Positions 1 to 7,624 of a stretch of 64,000 nucleotides of DNA are shown here, piece by piece. Source of the stretch: Thalassobacillus devorans. Its GTDB lineage: Bacteria > Bacillota > Bacilli > Bacillales > Halobacillaceae. Every line of letters starts with the position of its first letter. Position 1 is the stretch's first letter. The DNA lies in assembly GCF_900176565.1 (NCBI RefSeq), contig NZ_FXEH01000006.1, positions 1,054,001-1,118,000 on the forward strand, written 5' to 3'. Position numbers and translations under genes: made by a program. The notes beneath the pieces are model-generated. The model had not been told where the DNA came from. It worked only from the letters and a program-made list of their open reading frames with translations, and searched no databases.

Positions 1-13
1 GAATGTCAGCTGC

Positions 14-826
14 ATGCTACGTTCAATGTACAGTGGAATTTCAGGAATGAAAGGGTTTCAGACAAAACTTGATACGATCGGAAACAATATAGCTAATGTC
101 AACACCTATGGATACAAAAAAGGCCGGACTACCTTCCAGGCAATGATGAGCCAAACGATCAGCGGGGCTCAAGGAGCTGCAGACAATGGGCGTGGGGGTG
201 TCAACCCTTCTCAGGTCGGCCTTGGGTCAAAACTGGGGACAATAGATACCATTCATACACAAGGTAATCGTCAGTCAACAGAACGACCATTGGACCTTGC
301 GATTGAAGGGGACGGTATGTTTGTGCTCTCAGAGACCGGTGAAGGTAATGTTATGAATACCCCCTTGAGCTTTACAAGAGGCGGGAATTTCTATCTCGAT
401 GAAAATGGAGATATCGTCAGCGGAAACGGCCAATATTTGGTTGGGGAATCAGGGAAAATCACTATCCCTGAAACTGCGCAGAGCTTTAGTATTCAGAGTG
501 ACGGAACAGTTACTTTTGTAGAGGATAATGAAGCCAAAGTGGCTGGACAAATCCAACTGGCTAATTTTTCAAACCCGGATGGGTTAGAAAAAATCGGTTC
601 TAATATGTACCGGGCTACTAATAACTCTGGGGAGTTCGTCGAGTTTGTGACACCAGGGGAAAACGGGGCGGGACAAACAGTCGCTGGTGCGTTGGAAATG
701 TCTAACGTCGATCTTTCGGAAGAATTCACCGAGATGATAACCGCTCAGCGTGGGTTTCAGGCTAATACCAGAATCATAACAACATCAGATGAAATCCTTC
801 AGGAATTGGTCAATTTGAAGCGTTAA
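14..826 (+). CDS. flgE: Flagellar hook protein FlgE (FlgG-like, short Bacillus type)
   Basis: A 270-residue flagellar rod/hook protein. It opens with the characteristic N-terminal rod/hook motif (MLRSMYSGISGM, then NNIANVNTYGYKK, residues about 1-40) and ends with the paired C-terminal helix (ALEMSNVDLSEEF..MITAQRGFQANTRIITTSDEIL). Both ends form the coiled coil of the axial structure. The length fits the short hook protein of B. subtilis (264 aa, formerly called FlgG), found at this place in the fla/che operon just before swrD. It is secreted through the export apparatus encoded downstream and has no cleavable signal peptide. Only 13 bases precede the start in this window, so its ribosome binding site cannot be judged. 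The FlgE versus FlgG name is a naming matter; the axial-protein family is certain. Confidence 0.93.
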   Translation: MLRSMYSGISGMKGFQTKLDTIGNNIANVNTYGYKKGRTTFQAMMSQTISGAQGAADNGRGGVNPSQVGLGSKLGTIDTIHTQGNRQSTERPLDLAIEGDGMFVLSETGEGNVMNTPLSFTRGGNFYLDENGDIVSGNGQYLVGESGKITIPETAQSFSIQSDGTVTFVEDNEAKVAGQIQLANFSNPDGLEKIGSNMYRATNNSGEFVEFVTPGENGAGQTVAGALEMSNVDLSEEFTEMITAQRGFQANTRIITTSDEILQELVNLKR

Positions 827-856
827 TATAAGGGAGGAAAGGAGGATTCATTTAAG

Positions 857-895
857 ATGGGTCCTCCATCATATGATCACACTTACACGGCTTAA
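857..895 (+). other. Short upstream ORF overlapping the swrD start
   Basis: A 12-codon frame, MGPPSYDHTYTA, begins at ATG 857 ten bases after a GGAGGA Shine-Dalgarno (841-846) and stops at 893-895. It overlaps the first 23 bases of swrD in another frame. The swrD ATG at 873 has no Shine-Dalgarno of its own at normal distance; instead the sequence TCCTCC (862-867) lies just before it and is complementary to GGAGGA at 841-846 and GGGAGG at 832-837. This would allow either sequestration of the site in a hairpin or coupled translation. Whether the peptide is made is unknown. Confidence 0.4.
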
Positions 896-1088
896 TGGGG
901 AAACATTTCAACTTAATGCGTTGTACATAGAACAAATCCAGTCCTGTCCGGATGCCACCATAACCACCACGACTGGCAAAAAATTAGTGGTCCGGGAAGA
1001 AGAACAAATTATCGTCGCTCGTATGAAGCGGTTTTATCAGGACATCGGGCTCACAGGCCAATGGAAGGGAGCTGGAGATCAAGAATGA
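873..1088 (+). CDS. swrD: Swarming motility protein SwrD (FlbD family)
   Basis: A 71-residue FlbD/SwrD family protein, with the diagnostic start MITLTRLNG and the central TITTTTGKKLVVREE segment. In B. subtilis SwrD (YlzI) raises flagellar power, probably through the stators, and is needed for swarming. The start is fixed by the family N-terminus even though no ribosome binding site lies at normal distance; an upstream 12-codon ORF overlaps it (857-895), suggesting coupled translation. The stop overlaps the fliL start by four bases. The position between the hook gene and fliL is the standard Bacillus arrangement. Confidence 0.88.
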   Translation: MITLTRLNGETFQLNALYIEQIQSCPDATITTTTGKKLVVREEEQIIVARMKRFYQDIGLTGQWKGAGDQE

Positions 1089-1507
1089 GTTCCAAACTGC
1101 TCACAACAATGGTTATTTCTTTATCAAGTGTTGCTGTTCTCGGAATCGTAGCACTTATACTGGTCTTGAATATGGGAGAGCAGCCACAGGCAGAGGGGAA
1201 ACGATCCATCGATGATATCATCGAGACCTCTTATGAAACGGAAGAGATAACTACTGATTTAAAGGACAACCGTTTTGTCCGCATCCAATTCCGAATCGTG
1301 ACGGACAGTAAAGGCGCCCATGAAGAATTGCAAAAAAGGGATTTTCAATTACAGAATGTGTTAATTAAAGAGCTGGCTGCCATGGAAGTCAGCGAGTTCA
1401 AAAGCGGCCTTGATGAGTTAGAGGCCAGTTTGAAAACGAAACTGAATGCCATGATGACAGAAGGCAAGGTTACTGAAGTCTATACGATTCAAAAAGTTTT
1501 GCAATAA
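1085..1507 (+). CDS. fliL: Flagellar basal body-associated protein FliL
   Basis: A 140-residue FliL, the same length as the B. subtilis protein. One N-terminal membrane helix (residues about 6-28, hydrophobic run around VAVLGIVALILVL) is followed by an extracytoplasmic domain. FliL surrounds or contacts the stator units and supports torque. The ATG at 1085 overlaps the swrD stop (ATGA) and follows the purine-rich GGGAGCTGGAG stretch. An in-frame ATG eight codons upstream lies inside swrD and would put charged residues before the helix, so the shorter start is preferred. Confidence 0.9.
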   Translation: MSSKLLTTMVISLSSVAVLGIVALILVLNMGEQPQAEGKRSIDDIIETSYETEEITTDLKDNRFVRIQFRIVTDSKGAHEELQKRDFQLQNVLIKELAAMEVSEFKSGLDELEASLKTKLNAMMTEGKVTEVYTIQKVLQ

Positions 1508-1541
1508 AAAAATCAGTTGTTTATGAACGGAGGTGACACTA

Positions 1542-2546
1542 GTGGCAGAAGATGTACTTTCTCAAAATGAAATTGATGCACTTCTTTCCGCAATCTCGAC
1601 CGGAGAGATGAATGCGGAAGAATTAAAGGAAGAACAGCATGAAAAAAGGGTCAGGGTTTACGATTTTAAACGTGCGCTCCGTTTCTCTAAAGATCAGATA
1701 AGGAGCCTTTCACGAGTCCATGAAAATTTTGCGAGGCTTTTGACTACTTATTTTTCTGCAAAGCTCCGGACCTATGTACATATAACGGTCGCTTCTGTCG
1801 ACCAGGCTCCTTATGAAGAATTCATCCGTTCCATACCTAAAATGACAATTTTGAATATATTCAGCCTTCCGCCCTTGGCGGGCCGAATTCTGTTTGAAAT
1901 CAATCCGAATATCGCATACGCCATGCTGGATCGAGTATTAGGCGGAAGAGGTGCCAGTTTTAACAAAGTTGATAATCTGACGGAAATTGAAACGACAATT
2001 ATGAAGCAATTGTTTGAGCACGCTGCGGAGAACTTTCAAGAGGCCTGGAGTTCCATAGTAGAAGTGGAACCGACAATGGAAGATTTTGAAGTGAATCCAC
2101 AGTTTCTTCAATTAGTTTCACCGAATGAAACGGTGGTCATCATTTCTTTGAATATGACAATTGGGGAAACGACTGGAATGGTCAATATTTGTATTCCACA
2201 TGTCGTTCTGGAGCCAATCATTCCAAAGCTTTCCGTCCATTATTGGATGCAGAACCAACAGCTGACGGAAAGTAAACCGGAAGAGTACCAGGCACTTTCA
2301 AAATCTTTGGAAAAAACAACAATTGAAGCGAAAGCGATATTAGGGGAAGCAGAGGTCAGCATTGAAGAATTCATCCAGCTGAAGCCGGATGATGTGATTC
2401 AGCTGGATCAGCTGATTAGTGACCCACTTCTTCTGTGTATTGATGAAGAACCTAAGTTTTATGTTCAGCCAGGAAAGAAGCGGAGAAAAATGGCTGTCCA
2501 GGTTTTGGAAGAAATCAAAGGGGGGGACGAAGACAATGATGAATGA
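1542..2546 (+). CDS. fliM: Flagellar motor switch protein FliM
   Basis: A 334-residue C-ring switch protein. The N-terminal motif VLSQNEIDALLSAI (residues about 5-18) is the docking peptide for phosphorylated CheY. The CheC-like middle domain and a C-terminal SpoA/FliN-like domain (ending near KRRKMAVQVLEEI) follow. The GTG at 1542 is chosen over the in-frame GTG at 1533 because the latter lies inside the Shine-Dalgarno GGAGGTGA (1529-1536). Retention of the CheY-binding peptide matters here, because the rest of the chemotaxis set is reduced in this operon. The 3' end overlaps fliY by 11 bases. Confidence 0.95.
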   Translation: MAEDVLSQNEIDALLSAISTGEMNAEELKEEQHEKRVRVYDFKRALRFSKDQIRSLSRVHENFARLLTTYFSAKLRTYVHITVASVDQAPYEEFIRSIPKMTILNIFSLPPLAGRILFEINPNIAYAMLDRVLGGRGASFNKVDNLTEIETTIMKQLFEHAAENFQEAWSSIVEVEPTMEDFEVNPQFLQLVSPNETVVIISLNMTIGETTGMVNICIPHVVLEPIIPKLSVHYWMQNQQLTESKPEEYQALSKSLEKTTIEAKAILGEAEVSIEEFIQLKPDDVIQLDQLISDPLLLCIDEEPKFYVQPGKKRRKMAVQVLEEIKGGDEDNDE

Positions 2547-3717
2547 TGATATGTTATCGCAAGATGAAATAGATGCACTGCTCAATGGAAGTAATATGGG
2601 TGATGAACCTGGAGAAAGCAAACCTGCTGCCTCAAAACCCCGGATGAACACAGGAGATTTTCTGACCGAACTGGAAAGGGATGCCTTGGGAGAAATTGGA
2701 AATATTTCGTTCGGCAGTGCGGCCACCGCATTGTCCACCATATTGAAACAAAAGGTGGAAATCACGGCACCTTCCACGATGGTAATAGACAAGGCGCGGA
2801 TTCACGAAGAATTCCCTCAGCCCCATGTTGCCATCAAAGTAACCTATACGGAAGGATTTAAAGGGGATAACTTACTAATCATCAGCACAGATGATGCAGG
2901 TATTATTGGCGATTTAATGTTGGGTGGGGATGGAACAACTCCTCCGACAGAGCTGGAAGACATGCATAGGAGTGCTGTCCAGGAGGCTATGAACCAGATG
3001 ATGGGAGCCGCAGCGACAAGCATGTCAACTATTTTTGAAAAGCGGGTAGATATCTCACCTCCAAAAATTGATATGCTCGATCTCCCGGAAGATGAAGGAT
3101 TAGATTATATTCCTGACGAAAACATCCTCGTCAAAATCTCCTTTAATCTGAAGGTTGGCAATTTAATAGATTCTAATTTCATGCAATTGCTTCCTTATCG
3201 TTTTGCGAAAGATTTGGTGGAAAACCTGCTGCAACATGACTCTTCTTCTGAAAGGTCTGTACCAACTCAGGGCAGTGTTTCTTATCCAGGTAAGGAGCAG
3301 GACGGAGATACGCCTTTCAGCCATGAGCTAACGGAGGAAGATAAGCAACAGCAGCCTTCCCAGTTATTAGGTACATATGGTAGCCAACAGCAGGAAGCGG
3401 AGATTCAATCCGCCCAGTTTTCTGATTTTGGTACGCAGCCACCTGTATCGAAAGAGCTGCGGAACCTGGATATGCTGCTCGATATTCCGTTAAAGGTAAC
3501 GGTGGAATTAGGCAGAGCAAAACGCACGATAAAGGATATTTTAGAATTATCTTCCGGTTCCGTAGTAGAGCTTGACAAGCTTGCAGGTGAACCTGTTGAT
3601 ATCCATGTCAATAATAAGCTGATTGCCCAAGGGGAAGTCGTTGTCATTGATGAAAATTTCGGTGTAAGGGTAACAGATATATTAAGCCCAAAGGATCGCT
3701 TGAAAAAGATTAAATGA
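2536..3717 (+). CDS. fliY: Flagellar motor switch phosphatase FliY
   Basis: A 393-residue FliY, the Gram-positive C-ring component joining a CheC-type CheY-P phosphatase to a FliN-like domain. A FliM-like N-terminal peptide (MLSQDEIDALLNG) should also bind CheY-P. Two phosphatase helices carry the E..N signatures (DALGEIGNISFGSA near residue 50, and SAVQEAMNQMMGAA near 155). A variable Gln/Ser-rich linker leads to the C-terminal SpoA domain (LDIPLKVTVELGRAKRTIKDIL). The start is ATG 2536 (or the adjacent ATG 2539), behind a G-rich Shine-Dalgarno inside fliM. FliY would be the CheY-P sink in this organism, since cheC is not nearby. Confidence 0.95.
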   Translation: MMNDDMLSQDEIDALLNGSNMGDEPGESKPAASKPRMNTGDFLTELERDALGEIGNISFGSAATALSTILKQKVEITAPSTMVIDKARIHEEFPQPHVAIKVTYTEGFKGDNLLIISTDDAGIIGDLMLGGDGTTPPTELEDMHRSAVQEAMNQMMGAAATSMSTIFEKRVDISPPKIDMLDLPEDEGLDYIPDENILVKISFNLKVGNLIDSNFMQLLPYRFAKDLVENLLQHDSSSERSVPTQGSVSYPGKEQDGDTPFSHELTEEDKQQQPSQLLGTYGSQQQEAEIQSAQFSDFGTQPPVSKELRNLDMLLDIPLKVTVELGRAKRTIKDILELSSGSVVELDKLAGEPVDIHVNNKLIAQGEVVVIDENFGVRVTDILSPKDRLKKIK

Positions 3718-3739
3718 TAGGATAGAGAAGAGGTTTTGT

Positions 3740-4102
3740 ATGGCTAATAAAATTTTAATTGTAGATGATGCTGCATTTATGCGGATGATGTTAAAAGATA
3801 TCCTCACTCAACACGGATATGTCGTAGCGGGGGAAGCACAGGATGGGAAAGAAGCCATTGAAAAATTCGAAGAGATTATCCCTGATCTAGTGACTATGGA
3901 TATCACGATGCCGGAAATGGATGGAATCTCAGCTCTGAAAGTGATTAAGCAGAACCACCCGAACGCAAAAATTATTATGTGTTCAGCAATGGGACAGCAG
4001 GCGATGGTCATCGAAGCGATTCAGGCGGGAGCTAAAGATTTCATTGTTAAGCCCTTCCAGGCGGAACGCGTGGTCGAAGCAGTTCAAAAAGCAATAGATT
4101 AA
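3740..4102 (+). CDS. cheY: Chemotaxis response regulator CheY
   Basis: A 120-residue single-domain receiver. The acidic pocket Asp9/Asp10, the phospho-acceptor Asp54 (TMDITMPEMDG), Ser82 and Lys104 (IVKPF) are all in place, so it should be phosphorylatable. It sits between fliY and fliO as in B. subtilis. CheY-P binds FliM and FliY and sets the rotation bias. The only histidine kinase of the CheA type in this window is the P5-less protein at 11653-12951, the natural candidate phosphodonor. Confidence 0.95.
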   Translation: MANKILIVDDAAFMRMMLKDILTQHGYVVAGEAQDGKEAIEKFEEIIPDLVTMDITMPEMDGISALKVIKQNHPNAKIIMCSAMGQQAMVIEAIQAGAKDFIVKPFQAERVVEAVQKAID

Positions 4103-4121
4103 GTGAAGAAGTGAGGCTGTT

Positions 4122-4793
4122 ATGTTTATAAATAGAATGATTTTCATGATTGGGGTCCTCTTCCTATTGGTATCATTTCCATTGACTCCGGTAATGGCGA
4201 CCCCTTCGGTGATTGATTGTACAGAAAACCCTGAATTGGAAGGATGCAAGGAAGCGGGGACAAAGTCCACGGAATCACCGGTTAACCAAAATAGTCAATC
4301 GCACGAAATAAGCACAGCCAATGGTTCAATGGCTTGGAATCTTGTCCAGTTACTATTTTCACTCGTGTTGGTCCTTGGATTAATTTACGGTCTCCTGAAG
4401 TTTTTTAATCGGAGAAATAAGTTATTCCAGAAAACGCGTAAACTCGAAAATATCGGTGGTCTATCGTTAGGTCCCAGCCGTTCCCTTCAGGTTGTTCGTA
4501 TCGGGAGTCGTGTCTTGGTAATTGGAGTAGGAGACAATGTTGAAATGATTACAGAAATCACAGATGAACATACAAAAGAGGAGCTATTAAAATCGGAACC
4601 GGAGTCGTCAATGGATCAGCGGGTTTTCACGCGGTTCTTTCCAAAGAAGAAAGACAAACGTACTCCTTATGAAGATTCATCCTCTTCCATTCAGTTTCAA
4701 CAATTGTTTCAGGAAGAGCTGGGGGACCTGAAGGATAAACGTAACCAGCTTTTACATAACAAAAAGCGGGGAGAGGAACAAAACGATGAATGA
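4122..4793 (+). CDS. fliO: Flagellar biosynthesis protein FliO (FliZ)
   Basis: A 223-residue FliO/FliZ-family protein. It has an N-terminal signal-like hydrophobic segment (residues about 5-25), a short external part with a CTENPELEGC pair of cysteines (about 32-41), a membrane helix (about 75-95, LVQLLFSLVLVLGLIYGLL) and a cytoplasmic region with GGLSLGPSRSLQVVRIG typical of the family. FliO assists assembly of the FliP pore. The gene lies just ahead of fliP and overlaps it by eight bases. FliO proteins are poorly conserved, so the call rests on motif and position together. Confidence 0.88.
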   Translation: MFINRMIFMIGVLFLLVSFPLTPVMATPSVIDCTENPELEGCKEAGTKSTESPVNQNSQSHEISTANGSMAWNLVQLLFSLVLVLGLIYGLLKFFNRRNKLFQKTRKLENIGGLSLGPSRSLQVVRIGSRVLVIGVGDNVEMITEITDEHTKEELLKSEPESSMDQRVFTRFFPKKKDKRTPYEDSSSSIQFQQLFQEELGDLKDKRNQLLHNKKRGEEQNDE

Positions 4794-5451
4794 ATTCGTA
4801 GAGATCTTTTCCAGCTCAGATCCGGAGAACGTTTCTACAGCTGTCCGTCTCCTTTTGCTGCTTACAGTACTTTCGTTAGCACCAGGTATTTTAATATTGA
4901 TGACAAGTTTTACGCGTATATTAATCGTATTGTCATTTGTCCGAACTTCACTGGCTACTCAGCAGATGCCTCCTAACCAGGTCCTGATAGGAATAGCGTT
5001 GTTCCTGACTTTTTTCATAATGTCTCCCACTTTACAGGAAGTGAACGATCAAGCGCTTCAGCCATTGTTCAATGAAGAAATCACGCTGGACGAAGCTTAT
5101 GAAGAAGCCGCGGCACCGATGAAGGAGTTTATGGCAAAGCATACACGGCAAAAAGACCTGGCTCTTTTTATGAATTATGCTCAAATGGAACGGCCGGATA
5201 CGATCCAGGACATCCCGATGACAACCCTTGTCCCGGCATTCGCCATCAGTGAACTGAAGACCGCTTTTCAAATGGGGTTCATGATTTTCGTTCCGTTCCT
5301 TGTTATTGATATGGCAGTGGCAAGCGTCTTGATGTCGATGGGGATGATGATGCTGCCGCCAGTCATGATTTCCCTGCCATTCAAAATTCTTTTATTTGTA
5401 TTGGTTGATGGCTGGTATTTGATTACCCACTCGTTACTGGAAGGGTTTTAG
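4786..5451 (+). CDS. fliP: Flagellar export gate protein FliP
   Basis: A 221-residue integral membrane protein with four hydrophobic segments. It contains the family block TSFTRILIVLSFVRTSLATQ after the first helix and the C-terminal block GMMMLPPVMISLPFKILLF. FliP forms the pentameric core of the FliPQR gate of the flagellar type III export apparatus. Length and order (fliO-fliP-fliQ-fliR) agree with the family. The start overlaps the end of fliO, with a GGGGAGAGG Shine-Dalgarno inside fliO. Confidence 0.96.
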   Translation: MNEFVEIFSSSDPENVSTAVRLLLLLTVLSLAPGILILMTSFTRILIVLSFVRTSLATQQMPPNQVLIGIALFLTFFIMSPTLQEVNDQALQPLFNEEITLDEAYEEAAAPMKEFMAKHTRQKDLALFMNYAQMERPDTIQDIPMTTLVPAFAISELKTAFQMGFMIFVPFLVIDMAVASVLMSMGMMMLPPVMISLPFKILLFVLVDGWYLITHSLLEGF

Positions 5452-5469
5452 AGACAGGAGGTAGCTTTA

Positions 5470-5739
5470 ATGAACAGTGAAATGGTCATCTCACTGGCGG
5501 AAAGAGGAATCTATACGATTTTGATGGTTACAGGTCCGTTATTGATTTTGGCGCTTGGGGTCGGTTTGCTGGTCAGTATTTTCCAGGCTACCACTCAAAT
5601 ACAGGAACAGACACTTGCTTTTATTCCGAAGATTGTAGCTGTTCTTCTTGGTCTTATTTTCTTTGGGCCATGGATGCTTACCCAGGTAGTGGAATTCACG
5701 GCAGATATCTTTAGAAATCTTAATATATTGGTAGGTTAA
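5470..5739 (+). CDS. fliQ: Flagellar export gate protein FliQ
   Basis: An 89-residue FliQ with two membrane helices (about residues 15-38 and 52-75) and the conserved stretch LVSIFQATTQIQEQTLAFIPK between them. It packs around FliP/FliR in the export gate. GGAGG lies about eight bases before the ATG, and fliR begins three bases after the stop, indicating tight co-translation. Confidence 0.96.
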   Translation: MNSEMVISLAERGIYTILMVTGPLLILALGVGLLVSIFQATTQIQEQTLAFIPKIVAVLLGLIFFGPWMLTQVVEFTADIFRNLNILVG

Positions 5740-5742
5740 AGT

Positions 5743-6522
5743 ATGCTGGAAACAATCAATCTGGCAAGCATACCTGCATTTTTACTTGTTTTGGTACGGG
5801 TGACTGCTTTTTTCGTTACCTTGCCGCTCTTTTCCTATCGAAATGTACCCGCGCAGCATAAAATAGGCTTCAGCTTTTTCCTGGCGCTATTGATGTTCTT
5901 TACTATCGATGTTCCCATCGTTTTGCCTAATGGCACCTTTGTACTTTTGCTTCTAAAAGAAGCGCTGGTCGGCCTGATGATCGGTCTGATTGCTTACATC
6001 ATTTTAGCTGCCGTCCAAATTGCAGGAGGGTTCATCGATTTCCAGATGGGGTTTGCTATCGCCAATGTCATCGATCCTCAAACAGGTGCACAAAGTCCGT
6101 TGATCGGCCAGTATCTTTATACCTTTGCCTTGCTGTTCTTGTTGGCCGTCAATGGTCACCATCTGATGCTGGACGGGGTGTTTTACAGCTATGAATTGAT
6201 ACCAATGCAGTCCTGGCTGCCGTTATCGGATGGTAATTTTGCTGCCTTTGTCATTCAGGCATTCAACCAGATGTTCATCATTGCTTTTTTGATGGCTGTA
6301 CCTGTGGTTGGATGCTTGTTCCTGGTAGATGTTGCACTGGGAATCGTCGCACGTACCGTTCCACAATTGAATGTATTTGTCGTCGGCCTTCCTTTGAAAA
6401 TTCTCGTCGCATTCATTGTATTATTTTTATCCATCGGAATTTTCATGATGTTAATTGAAAACTTGTTCGAAACGATGCTTGCTACGATGAGAGGATTGAT
6501 GCAACTGTTTGGAGGCGCATGA
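5743..6522 (+). CDS. fliR: Flagellar export gate protein FliR
   Basis: A 259-residue membrane protein with about six hydrophobic segments and the family motifs GFAIANVIDPQTGAQSPLIGQ (central) and LPLKILVAF (C-terminal). FliR completes the FliP5Q4R1 gate and contacts FlhB, whose gene starts one base after the fliR stop. The size equals that of B. subtilis FliR. Confidence 0.95.
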   Translation: MLETINLASIPAFLLVLVRVTAFFVTLPLFSYRNVPAQHKIGFSFFLALLMFFTIDVPIVLPNGTFVLLLLKEALVGLMIGLIAYIILAAVQIAGGFIDFQMGFAIANVIDPQTGAQSPLIGQYLYTFALLFLLAVNGHHLMLDGVFYSYELIPMQSWLPLSDGNFAAFVIQAFNQMFIIAFLMAVPVVGCLFLVDVALGIVARTVPQLNVFVVGLPLKILVAFIVLFLSIGIFMMLIENLFETMLATMRGLMQLFGGA

Positions 6523-6523
6523 C

Positions 6524-7603
6524 ATGTATTTGAAATTAGACCTGCAGTACTTCGCAGGTGAAAAAACAGAAAAAGCAACACCTAAGAAGCGGCAGGATTC
6601 ACGGAAAAAAGGGCAGGTCGCAAAAAGTCAGGACGTCAATACAGCAATCCTTATGCTGTTCATGTTCGCCCTGTTTATGGTGCTCGGGGATTTTCTTAAA
6701 GGTGTGATGACAGGCATGTATCAACATGCTTTCCAGGAATATATCCACTGGGATGTGACCGAGAAGAATGTGTTCCAGGTGTTTACAGAGACGACGATTG
6801 AGTTAAGCAAAGTTCTTGCACCTATTATGGGTGTAGCGGTCATAGCTGGACTTGCTTCTAACTGGCTGCAAGTCGGCTTCATGTTTACCACTGATCCTTT
6901 GAAGTTCAAATTGAGTAAAATCAATCCAATCCAGGGGGCAAAAAAGATTTTTTCGGCACGGGCGCTCGTAGAACTGGTGAAATCGTTATTGAAAATCACA
7001 ATGATTGGTACCATCACCTTCGCTGTTATCTGGTTAAGAAAAGATGACATGATGATGATGTCCCAGCGACCGGTCGAGGGGGCATTGGCTTTTTTTGGTC
7101 AAACGACTGTCATTATGGGGATAGCTTCTGCTATAGCCCTGCTGATTATTTCGGTACTGGATTACAGTTATCAAAAGTATGACTTTGAAAAAAGCATCCG
7201 GATGTCGAAACATGATGTCAAAGATGAACATAAAAATATCGAGGGCGACCCGTTAATTAAATCGAAAATAAAAGAGAAACAACGGCAAATGGCCATGCAG
7301 CGGATGATGAGCGAAGTTCCGGAAGCAGATGTTGTGATTACCAATCCGACGCATTATGCCATTGCAATTAAATATGACGAGGAAAAGGGCGACGCTCCGA
7401 TTGTCCTTGCCATGGGAGTCGATTTTGTCGCGCAGAAAATAAAAGAAGTGGCGCAGGCGAATAAGGTAGTCATGGTGGAGAATCGGCCCCTGGCAAGAGC
7501 GTTGTATGATGATTCGGAAATTGGGGAAGCAATCGATGAACAGTTTTACAAAGCGGTGGCAGAAGTGCTTGCCTATGTCTACCGTATTCAGAAGAAAGTC
7601 TAG
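6524..7603 (+). CDS. flhB: Flagellar export specificity switch FlhB
   Basis: A 359-residue FlhB. The N-terminal segment LDLQYFAGEKTEKATPKK is family-typical, followed by four membrane helices. The cytoplasmic autocleavage motif NPTH (in VVITNPTHYAIA, about residue 271) is intact, so the hook-length-dependent substrate switch should work. ATG 6524 is preferred to the in-frame ATG at 6509 because GGAGGCG (6511-6517) lies between them and the B. subtilis protein starts at the same point. Confidence 0.96.
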   Translation: MYLKLDLQYFAGEKTEKATPKKRQDSRKKGQVAKSQDVNTAILMLFMFALFMVLGDFLKGVMTGMYQHAFQEYIHWDVTEKNVFQVFTETTIELSKVLAPIMGVAVIAGLASNWLQVGFMFTTDPLKFKLSKINPIQGAKKIFSARALVELVKSLLKITMIGTITFAVIWLRKDDMMMMSQRPVEGALAFFGQTTVIMGIASAIALLIISVLDYSYQKYDFEKSIRMSKHDVKDEHKNIEGDPLIKSKIKEKQRQMAMQRMMSEVPEADVVITNPTHYAIAIKYDEEKGDAPIVLAMGVDFVAQKIKEVAQANKVVMVENRPLARALYDDSEIGEAIDEQFYKAVAEVLAYVYRIQKKV

Positions 7604-7624
7604 AAAGTAAGGGGGAGAAGACAA

